Source of the DNA: a virus
IMG/VR virus record: IMGVR_UViG_3300044991_002645
Location: 1 to 53,104 of that record
DNA length: 53,104 bases
Reading direction: 5' to 3' (one strand)
The notes under the pieces were generated by a model, which saw nothing but the letters and a program-made list of their open reading frames with translations, made no database searches and was not told the origin of the DNA. A program made the position numbers and the translations under genes. Below, piece after piece: positions 16,088 through 24,800 of the stretch; the stretch's first letter is position 1; every line of letters starts with the position of its first letter.

Positions 16088-18144
16088 ACCTTGAACTCCT
16101 CTCCAGGGTCGAAACCCAGCCTGTCGGACGCCGGATTGCTGGACACCGTCTTCCTCATCAGGAACAAGGACATGTCGCCGAGCATCTGGAACACGTTGCG
16201 GAGGCCATCCTCCAGCTCGCGCATCTCCTCGGAGCCGTAGCGGCTCTTGAACTCCTCATTGTGCCAATAAAACAGGAACAGCAGGCGGCCCACCTTGTCC
16301 AGGGCGCGCAGCATGTCAGGGATGCACTCGTCCACCAGCATCAGAGGGGAGTGGGTCTTGGCCAGCAGCTTAAGCACGCCCACATCCATCACATCCTTCA
16401 GCCCCGCGTTGGATGCCTTCACCACGTCCTGGACGCCGGACGCAGGGGTAGCCCCCGTCACGTCCTTGGTCTCCGTGATCGACTGGGACTCCGGCGCGGC
16501 GGCGGCACCCGTGCTGGGATATTCGGCAGCGTACTTGACCAGGCAGGATCTGCTGCGGCCGTCCAGCGCCTCGGACATGACGGAACTCGCGTCCCCGAGG
16601 GACATCCCATAATTGGCCATCAGAAGTTTGAGGGCCGCGCCCTTCTCCAGGGACCCGGAGCAGCCCAACTCGTCGGAGGATATCTCTATCCTGGATCCGT
16701 CGGAGTTGAAACGGACACGTTTGAGGCCCAGTTTAGAGCGCAGGGCATTAAGCGGAGTGTTCGCATTGCCCAGCCTGTAGGCCTCGGCGCGCCTGTCGGA
16801 CTCGCCGACTGACACGACGTACCGGGCCCCCGACGGGATGTACAGAGTGTCCCCGACGCACATCATGGAGCCCGGCTTGCCTGTGAGCTCCAACTGGGCT
16901 ATCCTCTTGCCCTTCGCCCCCTCCATGCCGGGCGAGCGCGCCTTGTAGCGGGATCCGTAAACGTCCCTGCTCTTCTCCACGTACACCTCGTACGCCTTCA
17001 AATCCTTGTCGAACAGCACGAATATCTGGCCGTCCTTCTCGTCCCGTAGCGATGATATGGGTTTGCCCCACGATCCGGCCACGGTCTTGAGGAGGGATTC
17101 CGGCTTGGCGGCCTGGACGTGCGTGTTGCCCGGGATGGCCACGGCCTTGTCCTCCGGCACCAGTTTGAAACTGCCCGAGCCCTCGTCGGGATTGGACACC
17201 CTCTGGGTGTTGGCGGGGAAGAGCACCAGGAATTTATGGTAGGACCCGTCGCCCATCAGAACCTCATGCTCCCCCTGGGCCACGGGGGTCGAGAGCGATC
17301 CGGAGCCCGCGGGTGTCTCGGACATGTACACGTCGGTGTGATCCTCCCGGTCGTCGCGGGCGACGACTCCGACGGAGGCTTTTTTAAGGAGTTGCGAACG
17401 TTCCTGGGCTGTCAAATCGGAAGATCCCATATCCCGGAACGATAAGAATGATTCGGGCTCGGCCGCCGTCTTCTGGATAGACTCCAGGACAGTCGCCGCG
17501 ACGGCCCCCATCAAATCGGAGGGGTCGTAGTAGCGCAGCACCGCGTTGGCCAGGTCGGGCTCGTCGTTCAGCAGGAAAGGGAGTCGCTCGGCCGCCGTCT
17601 TGCCCAACCGGGGAACCCACTCCAGTAGATCGAACGTCCCAGGGCGCCAATCGGCCCTGGACTCATTGAGCATATCCTCGAGCACCATGCCGACGTTGCG
17701 CCCGTCGAAGGACGCCAACTTGTCCACCTGGCCCGCGTAGGGGGCTGTGTTCTGCGCAACCCTCGCGCTGCCTGGCCCGCCCGTGGGCCGATAGCCCTCG
17801 GGGGCCGGCTCGCCTATGCTGTGTGGTTGTTTGCTCTTCACCCATGTGATCCAGCTGTCCTTGTTAGGCAGCATCTGGGACATTCCCGGGATGAACATCA
17901 AATCCAATCCACGGAGCCTGCCGTTCAAATAGAAGACAGGTATGTATATCCACTGCGAACCCAATTTGTAGACCATCACCCCCACCGCGCGGGAGCCTGA
18001 GTCGTCAGACTCTATGAGCTGGAAACCCACTTTGTTGTCCGCCAATCCAGGGGAGTTCTGCGATATCTCCGCGTCAGCCAGTTGGGCCAACGAGGTCTCG
18101 ATTGCCGGTCCCGCCGCCTGCTTAGTGAATGTGGTCAAAGACAT
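16084..18144 (-). CDS. Large virion protein with K-x-A leader
   Basis: 686 aa. The N-terminal leader is MSLTTFTKQAAGP. A beta-rich region follows (VGFQLIESDDSGSRAVGVMV, WIYIPVFYLNGRLRGLDLMF), then a middle with multiple K-x-A sites (VDKLA, LGKTA, IQKTA, LLKKA, LEKGA). The C-terminal 100 residues include DVGVLKLLAKTHSPLMLVDE and a helical bundle (LLFLFYWHNEEFKSRYGSEE). GGAGGAAG precedes the ATG, and a TATATTTA box lies 37 bases upstream. Its size and position, next to the polymerase half and the core proteins, suggest an internal head protein. No family recognised. Confidence 0.6.
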   Translation of the reverse strand: MSLTTFTKQAAGPAIETSLAQLADAEISQNSPGLADNKVGFQLIESDDSGSRAVGVMVYKLGSQWIYIPVFYLNGRLRGLDLMFIPGMSQMLPNKDSWITWVKSKQPHSIGEPAPEGYRPTGGPGSARVAQNTAPYAGQVDKLASFDGRNVGMVLEDMLNESRADWRPGTFDLLEWVPRLGKTAAERLPFLLNDEPDLANAVLRYYDPSDLMGAVAATVLESIQKTAAEPESFLSFRDMGSSDLTAQERSQLLKKASVGVVARDDREDHTDVYMSETPAGSGSLSTPVAQGEHEVLMGDGSYHKFLVLFPANTQRVSNPDEGSGSFKLVPEDKAVAIPGNTHVQAAKPESLLKTVAGSWGKPISSLRDEKDGQIFVLFDKDLKAYEVYVEKSRDVYGSRYKARSPGMEGAKGKRIAQLELTGKPGSMMCVGDTLYIPSGARYVVSVGESDRRAEAYRLGNANTPLNALRSKLGLKRVRFNSDGSRIEISSDELGCSGSLEKGAALKLLMANYGMSLGDASSVMSEALDGRSRSCLVKYAAEYPSTGAAAAPESQSITETKDVTGATPASGVQDVVKASNAGLKDVMDVGVLKLLAKTHSPLMLVDECIPDMLRALDKVGRLLFLFYWHNEEFKSRYGSEEMRELEDGLRNVFQMLGDMSLFLMRKTVSSNPASDRLGFDPGEEFKV

Positions 18145-18180
18145 TTTCTTCCTCCAATGGGGATTAAGCCCTGTACAAAT

Positions 18181-18190
18181 TAAATATAAC
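18181..18190 (-). promoter_or_regulatory. TATATTTA promoter-like box before the 686-aa gene
   Basis: The minus strand reads AGGGTTATATTTAATTTG in the gap after the beta-prime C-terminal gene, 37 bases before the ATG at 18144. One of the two closest matches in the set, the other being 32470-32479. Confidence 0.6.
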
Positions 18191-18191
18191 C

Positions 18192-20078
18192 CTAATTTCC
18201 GGGGGTCCAGGCCGATGATTTCTCCATGGGGGATTTGTCCCCTATGGATCTGAAGTTATCGGCCCCGCCCATGAAAGTCAACTTAGAGAAGTATGAGGTC
18301 CCCTTGGGATCCGACAGCGACCCTCTGGACGCCGCGTCGGTCACGGAGCGCATCAGCTGCTCCCCTCCCATCCGAGACACCCAATCCTCGTCCAGAGTCT
18401 GAAAGGCCTGCGCCCTGCCCACAACAGGGGTAAAAGGCGGTGGATCCTTATGGACAAGGACAGTCGAATGCCCGAACTCCCTCAACTCCTTCACCACCGA
18501 CGGAGTCAACTCAGTGCCTATGGTATAGTGCAGATAGGGTTTCTCCAAGTACCTGCCGGCAGCCCTGTCCAGCGGAACGGGCGCGGAGCCTTCCCGAGGC
18601 TCCCACCCCGCCGCCAGCTTCTCATAGGGCACCACGTCGCCCAGTATATGGCCGGGCACGCTATCATCCTCAATACGGACCCTGTCTATGAACGCGCGGG
18701 CCAGCATCTCCATATTTCGGCGGGACGTCGACATCTTGTTATTCTTAAGGACGTCCTTGAATGAATTTATGAAAATCCTACGGGCCTCCCCTATACCCCT
18801 GAGACGGGCCACCTCGGCTGGATTGGACGTTCCCGTCGACAAAGGCAGGCCCCGCTCCACGGAATCCCCCTCGGCCACAGATAGATCCATCGATGGGGGC
18901 ACGTAGTGATCCACTCCCAAGACGCTCACGCTCCAGCCCCCCTGGGGCAGAGGGCGGACCGTCCCCACCCTGCCCGCGGCCTGGGCCAGCGTGGCCCCGC
19001 CGACGAAATGCTCCGGCACCTGGATCATCTGGTTCACCTCGGGCAATCCGGACAACCCAGGCCTGCTTTTGCCTTTGGTGACCGCCCCTGCGTGTTTCGC
19101 GCCCAGCGCCATCTGAGTGGCCGCCTCGGTGAAGGCCTTGACCGCGTTCAACCCGACGTTGTCCCCTATGGGCGGGAGATCCCCGTTCTCGCGCCATCCG
19201 GCTGCAGCCTGGGTTATCCCCTCGGCCACGTTGTTGGCTATGGGACTCTTCACAACGATCCGGCCCCTCAACAGAGGCATGTGATCCTTGCGTATGACGG
19301 TGCCCGCGGGTAATTCCCCTACGGGCCTGGCCAGCACCGAACCTACGTTGTCTGGGTCGGACCCATCCACGATGTACCCCTCGTCGGGATCGCCCCCGTC
19401 GACGGATGTCACCATCAGCCTGTGGGCCACGTTCGAGACCTGTTTGGATAGATAACCCGCCTTGCCCGTGGCCAACTGCGTGCCCACGAAGCCTTTGCGC
19501 GTGGCCTGGGCACCCAGCCAGTAGGAGAAGGAGTCCTCCCCCTGCCCATAGCCCCTCAGCGCGGGCCAGGGGTACGCCTTGCCGTCGGGGTCGCCTATGA
19601 GGTAATCCCCCATGGCTATCTGCATCAACTGCTGTTTGCTGCCGCGGGCCCCCACGTTGACCTGGCCGGCCAGACTATTCTTGTTCTTCTCTAGAATATT
19701 CCAAGCGGATGCCTCGGCCCCATCCCTGTCGGCCATCATCGAATCCACCAGCCGCGTACCCCTCTTCGCGGGATCAGGCTCCGCTTTGGCTGCGGCCAGG
19801 GCCCTGGACCTGACGCCTGCCTTGAGCGCGGCCATGTCGGGCGAGTCCTCTATGTCTTTGAGCGAGACGCTGGCTTCCCGCCCATAGGTGGACACCGTCT
19901 CGTCGCCCAAAGCCAGAAAAACCTCCATCGAGCGTTTATAATCCTCCGGATTGGTGACGGCCAACTCCGTGAAATATTTCTTTATGTCGGGGGTGGTCCA
20001 CGCGCGGTCCGCCCTGTCCTTGTAACCGTCGGGAAGACCCTTGCGCAGCAATTCCCTGCCTAATGTGGTGACGGCCAT
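18192..20078 (-). CDS. RNA polymerase beta-prime subunit, C-terminal half
   Basis: 628 aa. Residues 142-157 (VGARGSKQQLMQIAMG) match the bridge helix (GARGS..Q). Residues 183-215 (FSYWLGAQATRKGFVGTQLA, then TGKAGYLSKQVSNVAHRLMV) match the trigger loop, normally HGARKGLADTAL followed by SGYLTRRLVDVAQDL. Residues about 318-348 (IGDNVGLNAVKAFTEAATQM) match the conserved [20 protein letters not shown] block. The second beta-prime zinc site, normally just before that block, has lost its cysteines. The fragment begins after the catalytic Mg loop, which is on the separate 2387-aa protein. Together they rebuild beta-prime, as in phiKZ-type phages with split subunits. It should catalyse nucleotide addition once assembled. 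Confidence 0.88.
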   Translation of the reverse strand: MAVTTLGRELLRKGLPDGYKDRADRAWTTPDIKKYFTELAVTNPEDYKRSMEVFLALGDETVSTYGREASVSLKDIEDSPDMAALKAGVRSRALAAAKAEPDPAKRGTRLVDSMMADRDGAEASAWNILEKNKNSLAGQVNVGARGSKQQLMQIAMGDYLIGDPDGKAYPWPALRGYGQGEDSFSYWLGAQATRKGFVGTQLATGKAGYLSKQVSNVAHRLMVTSVDGGDPDEGYIVDGSDPDNVGSVLARPVGELPAGTVIRKDHMPLLRGRIVVKSPIANNVAEGITQAAAGWRENGDLPPIGDNVGLNAVKAFTEAATQMALGAKHAGAVTKGKSRPGLSGLPEVNQMIQVPEHFVGGATLAQAAGRVGTVRPLPQGGWSVSVLGVDHYVPPSMDLSVAEGDSVERGLPLSTGTSNPAEVARLRGIGEARRIFINSFKDVLKNNKMSTSRRNMEMLARAFIDRVRIEDDSVPGHILGDVVPYEKLAAGWEPREGSAPVPLDRAAGRYLEKPYLHYTIGTELTPSVVKELREFGHSTVLVHKDPPPFTPVVGRAQAFQTLDEDWVSRMGGEQLMRSVTDAASRGSLSDPKGTSYFSKLTFMGGADNFRSIGDKSPMEKSSAWTPGN

Positions 20079-20100
20079 GAGACGTTCCCCAATCTACGGG

Positions 20101-20910
20101 TCACTTGGTTGAGGTGGGTTGCGGTTGTTTCGGGCCCTTGTAGCCCGCGCCGGCCCACGTGTACAAGGTCTCGGCCAACAAGGTGATGGCGCCGGCCTTG
20201 GCCGTGGCCTTGCCCCATTTGACCTTTCTAAGTTTATCCATCGCGGCGCGGTCGGCCTCGGTCAGCACGGCCCCGGGGGTTCCGGCGCGGGATATCCTAT
20301 CGGCGGACGCGTGGTTGGATCCCGCCGCGTCCGGCTCGATGCCCGCCTTTTTGAGGGCCGCCAGGTCGGCCCGCTCGGCGGCCACCAGCTCCGGCGAAGG
20401 AACGTGTCGGTTCTTGGCTTTGTACATTGAGTGGGCGATACTCCCTCCGAACGCTCCCAGTTTGACGGCCGAGTTGTCGACCTCCCAATTGGCCAGGGTG
20501 TTGTTCAGGAGACTGTCCGTGAAGCCGCCCGGGACGAGTCCCGCGCCGACGGCGACGTTTCCCCCCAGCGTCCTCCCGAACGAGCCTATGTTCTCCATGG
20601 TGGTTTTCTCGCTGGCGGGTTTGGCATCCGTCGCTTTATCCGCGGCCGCCATGGCCTTGGCCTTCTCGGCCTTGGCCTCCGCGGCCTTCTCGGCCTTGGC
20701 CTCCGCGGCCTTGCCATCCTGCCGCAACCCCTCCAAGGTGGATCCCACCCCCAGGCCCAGCACCGCGCCGCCGGCGGAGGTCGCGGCCAGGCTGGCCGCG
20801 TCACTCAACTCGAACGCATACTTGCCAGTCAGGAATCCAGCCAACGCCCCCACCAAGGCTCCCGTGGCTGGAAGGGCGTACTCCGCTTGCTTCTCGATGT
20901 GTCTGCTCAT
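20101..20910 (-). CDS. Membrane-active virion protein with KQA leader
   Basis: 269 aa. The leader MSRHIEKQAEYALPATG is followed by two Gly/Ala hydrophobic segments (GALVGALAGFLTGKYAF; ATSAGGAVLGLGVG), a highly charged Ala/Glu/Lys helix encoded by near-perfect 24-base repeats (about 20640-20715), more Gly-rich hydrophobic sequence, and a C-terminal segment ending KGPKQPQPTSTK. It sits between the two polymerase genes. A role as an ejected membrane-channel protein is inferred from leader and composition. Confidence 0.6.
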   Translation of the reverse strand: MSRHIEKQAEYALPATGALVGALAGFLTGKYAFELSDAASLAATSAGGAVLGLGVGSTLEGLRQDGKAAEAKAEKAAEAKAEKAKAMAAADKATDAKPASEKTTMENIGSFGRTLGGNVAVGAGLVPGGFTDSLLNNTLANWEVDNSAVKLGAFGGSIAHSMYKAKNRHVPSPELVAAERADLAALKKAGIEPDAAGSNHASADRISRAGTPGAVLTEADRAAMDKLRKVKWGKATAKAGAITLLAETLYTWAGAGYKGPKQPQPTSTK

Positions 20911-20922
20911 GGGGCTCCCTGA

Positions 20923-21864
20923 TTATTTGGATTCGCGCATGTTGCGCATCATTTGAAAAACTCGATTGCCCCTGCCGGATGCCGCCTGCTTTTGTTGAGG
21001 GCTCGAACGGGGGCTTGCGGGTCCGGTGGCTCCGACGGCCTCGGCCAAGTCCATGGGGCCGGGACTTTGTCCCTGAGGGGATCCGCCAGCCAATTGGCCG
21101 ATCAGCCCCTCCAACTTGTCCAGCCTGTCCATTATGTCCGAGTTGCTTATCCGCTGGTTCTGCCCGTCCCTGCTCTTGCCGCCCTCCTCCATGATCTCGG
21201 CGACCATCTGCCTGAGCTGGTCCGTCGACATGGTCACAGAGCCCCCCGCGGGAGTTGGCATGGGGCCGCCCTGGCCGCCCTCCGGCGGGGGTTGGCCGCC
21301 GCCCTGGCCCATGGCCTGCTGGACGATCGGCATGACCTGGTCGGGTCCCACGGGATTGCCCTGGGCGTCGACCGGACCCTTCTGAGGGTCGACCGTTATC
21401 CCCGCGGCCTGCAACGCCTGCTGGACCTGGGGCTGCATCAGAACCTGCATGACTTCCGGTGGAACTGGACTGCCTCCCTGCGCCGGTGGCTGGCCGCCTT
21501 GAGGTGGCTGGCCGCCGCCCTGGCCCATGGCCTGCTGGACGATCGGCATGACCTGGTCGGGTCCGACCGGCTGCCCGTTCTGATCCACAGGGCCTTGCTG
21601 GGGGTCCACGGTTATGCCTTGGGCCTTCAGCGCCTGCTGGACCTGGGGCTGCATCAGAACCTGCATGACCTCCGGAGGTATCTGCGGGCCACCTTGCGGA
21701 GGGGGTTGGCCGCCGCCCTGGGCCGGGGGTTGGCCGCCGCCGTTGGCCGGGGGTTGGCCGCCGCCCTGGGCAGCCTGCTGGGCCTCGGGGGTCATGGGCG
21801 AGAACGCCCTCTTCTGTAAACCGCGGTTTAACGCCAGCCGGGCCAATAAATCTGGATTGAGCAT
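20923..21864 (-). CDS. Pro/Gln/Gly-repeat protein between polymerase genes
   Basis: 313 aa from ATG 21864 (GGAG nine bases upstream); ATG 21879 has no site. The leader region contains NRGLQKRAFSP. Then come GGGQPP repeats and two copies of a 58-residue unit (PPEVMQVLMQPQVQQAL, GITVDPQ.GPVD, GPDQVMPIVQQAMGQGGGQP) at 21505-21678 and 21289-21462. A helical segment (STDQLRQMVAEIMEEGGKSR) and a basic tail end the protein. It is probably a flexible linker or scaffold-like protein; function unknown. Confidence 0.6.
   Translation of the reverse strand: MLNPDLLARLALNRGLQKRAFSPMTPEAQQAAQGGGQPPANGGGQPPAQGGGQPPPQGGPQIPPEVMQVLMQPQVQQALKAQGITVDPQQGPVDQNGQPVGPDQVMPIVQQAMGQGGGQPPQGGQPPAQGGSPVPPEVMQVLMQPQVQQALQAAGITVDPQKGPVDAQGNPVGPDQVMPIVQQAMGQGGGQPPPEGGQGGPMPTPAGGSVTMSTDQLRQMVAEIMEEGGKSRDGQNQRISNSDIMDRLDKLEGLIGQLAGGSPQGQSPGPMDLAEAVGATGPASPRSSPQQKQAASGRGNRVFQMMRNMRESK
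21289..21678 (-). repeat. Two-copy coding repeat of about 174 bp
   Basis: Units at 21505-21678 and 21289-21462 encode nearly the same 58 residues and are separated by a short Gly/Pro/Gln spacer. They differ at a handful of codons, so the duplication is not brand new. Confidence 0.8.
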
Positions 21865-21895
21865 GAGGTGGGTCTCCATTGTGTTTAAGTCTAAT

Positions 21896-24800
21896 TTACA
21901 CCGGCAACGCGCGAGCGGTTATCTCTATGGGGTCGTCCACGTCGAGCAAACCTTTCCTCCAAGCCGCGCGGGCCTCCTCCAGGGAGGCGAACACCTTGGT
22001 GGCCTGGTCCTGTCTGGCCCTGGTGGCCAGCGCCACGCCCTGCGCGAACTCCGCCGACGGCGTGTAGTTGGCCTGGAACGTGGACGCCCCCAGCAGCGCC
22101 CGCGAGGGCAGCATCCGGTCGCGGGCCTCCTTGACGGCCGCGTCGGTCACGGGCACGTGGAAGGACATTGTGTTGGATAGGATCACCCCGTCCACGGACA
22201 TGAACGTCTCGTACCCAGGCACGGTCAGATCGTATCCGGTTTCCACCTTGCCTGTCCTCTCATAAGACTCGACCCTGTCCCACACCACGGACTCGTTGGT
22301 CACGAACTGCACGAATGCCTCATAATCCTTATGCGTCCGGATAGCGGCCACATGCTCCGAGAGGAAACGCCGGGCGAACGAACGGGATATGCACCCCGTG
22401 ACCAAGGCTTTGCGTAATATGACATACCCGCTGCCGGCCTTATGCGCCGAGTACTCCGCCGCGGAGATCGTCTTGACCAGATCAGACGTGATCGGGATTT
22501 GATCGTTGCGATTAGCCGAGGCGGACGCCTCTTTTTGCAGGGGGGCGTCTCTCAAGGCGGCAGCTTTGTTGTCTTTGGCCAAATGCAAATCCAACTTCAA
22601 CACGTCGGATGCGCACATGGCTAACACCCAGCACTGACGGCCGGCGGGTGTTTTTGACGAGGAGATGCGGCTATACACGCCCAGCGTGCGGCATAGGTGC
22701 TGCGTCTCCCTGACCAGCCGCAGGGAGTTAGACTGCAGAGACACATGCAACTGAGGTATTTTTCTAGCTTTATTCACCGCCACCGAGCCGTCCGTGTCCA
22801 GCAATCCCTCGAGAAGTGCTTTACGCGTGGCCTCGGGGGCGGAGGCGAACCAGCGGGGCAGGTGTTTGTTATCCGCGCCGGAGCTGATCCACTCCTTAAT
22901 CTGAATGGCCATGGCTTTGTTGGAAATGCACAGCCTGCTGCAGTCCGCGTGTCTATCCGCGTACACTGGATTGGCTTTATCGAAAAAGGAACGGCCTATA
23001 TGCTGCTCCGATCCCCAAACCATGCGCACGGAGGAGCTAAACCGGGCGAACACGGACTCATCGTCCCCGGCGAGGAAAACCTGCATACCGCCGGTCCGCC
23101 CCTCGGTCACCCAGCCGTCGCCAGCCATGGCGCCGACCACGTACCCCAACTCGGGGATCAACTCGAAACCGTCCACTTTGCGCAGCTCCCTCGGCGGATC
23201 CACCCTGTCCGCCCGCGGGACCAGCATGCCGATGGACTCCGACGGCCGGCGGCGGACCAGCTCGTACGTGCCCGGCAGCAGCCCGTACACGGCGCGCTCG
23301 TCGTCGTCCGTGAGTATCTGGCGGCCCGACAAGAGGTTGACTATCTCCACCTCGCAGCCGGTGTGCTCCGACCATCCCGCGACCGGCGCGGCCTTGACCA
23401 TCTTGGTGGCCTCGTCATAGGCGTACACGCTAATGCCCTCGGGCATCACATGATATTTTATGTTCCCCTGATCCACATGATCCTCGTGATGCGGCACGTC
23501 GGCCAAGTCAACGACGGCCCAGCACCCGCCTTGTCCCACCACCGCCCCGTTTTTGACAAACATCTTGTAGGCCTCCTCATAAGTGACGCTAACTCCGGCG
23601 ACACTTAAATGTAGCCCTTTACTGCAATCTTTACAAGGGGTTTTCATAAACATCTTAATGAGGCTATTCTCTTGGTCCCCGTCGAAATCAAGGTTATACG
23701 GCTTCACTATCGAGGGATTCACCCTGAGAACGTCCCCCGGCACCAGCACCGGCTCGTGGGCCATGATGCCGAACTTGTGCAGCGTGGGCGCGCGGTTGAG
23801 CAGCACGGGGCGCTCGGCCACGGCCTGGACGAGGAACGGCCGGGCGGCCTTGGCCCTGTCGGCCACCAGCCGGACCGCGTCGGTCGCGGGGAACCCCGCC
23901 TGTATCATCTTGCGCACGACGAACGGCTCGAACGAGTCCCAGGCCAGCGTCTCCGGCAGGCCGACCTGGTCCATGCCTATGCTGGAGTCGGGCACCACGG
24001 CCGCGCGGCCGACCATCTCGGTGGTGGCCCCGGCGACCCTGCGCTGGAACGCCCCCTCCTTGGGGCTGGCCTTGCCGAACACCCACGAGAGCAGTCCGCC
24101 CACGCCTTTGGCCTGGGCCTCCTTGTCCTCGGGGTCGCCGTAGCCTCCCGCCGCCTTGAACGCCCGCCACACGGAGGCCCTGGCGTCGGCCAGCTGGCTG
24201 CCGCCCATGACGGACTTGGCCTCGCGGAGGTCGTCCCGGGCCGCGAGCAGGTCCTTGTACATGTAGTTGGCGTCGGACACGATGCTGAAGTCGGACGCCG
24301 TGGCTATGCCCCGGAAGGCCGGCGGGAGCACGGGCACCTTGTCGAACACGTAGTCCGAGGGCTTCTCGCCGCGGGACTCCATGGAGGCCAGGGCGCGGTA
24401 CCGCTTCAGGGCGGCGTCGCGGGACTGGCCCTTGCCTCTCTTGAAATCGTTGAGGGATGCCGCCATCTCGGCCTTGACGTCCACGGCGGCCAGCGCCTTC
24501 TTTATGGCGGCCCCCCCGGTGGCCCCTGCCAACTCCTTGTTCCCCTCCACCACGGCGTCGTAATCCTTCAGGGTCAGATTCAATATCCTGCGGAGGGAGT
24601 CCGTCATGGCGGGGTTGGGCAGCGGCTCGTCGAGCGGTATGGCCGCCCAGCCCCTGCCATCCTTTCCGAAAGTCGCGTCGTCGAATAGGCCGCCCCGCAT
24701 GGGCGTGAAGTTCTTGGAGTCGTATGTGTCCGCGTTGACGACCTCCCGGGGGCCCGCCAGATCGGCCACCGAGGCTGCCGTCATGGGCGTGAGCGAGACT

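Noticed and set aside
18181-18190. Host sigma70 promoters for the TATATT boxes
   Set aside because: TATATT resembles a -10 element, but I found no TTGACA-like element at the expected distance; that region is usually the GC-rich 3' end of the upstream gene. Host use cannot be fully excluded.
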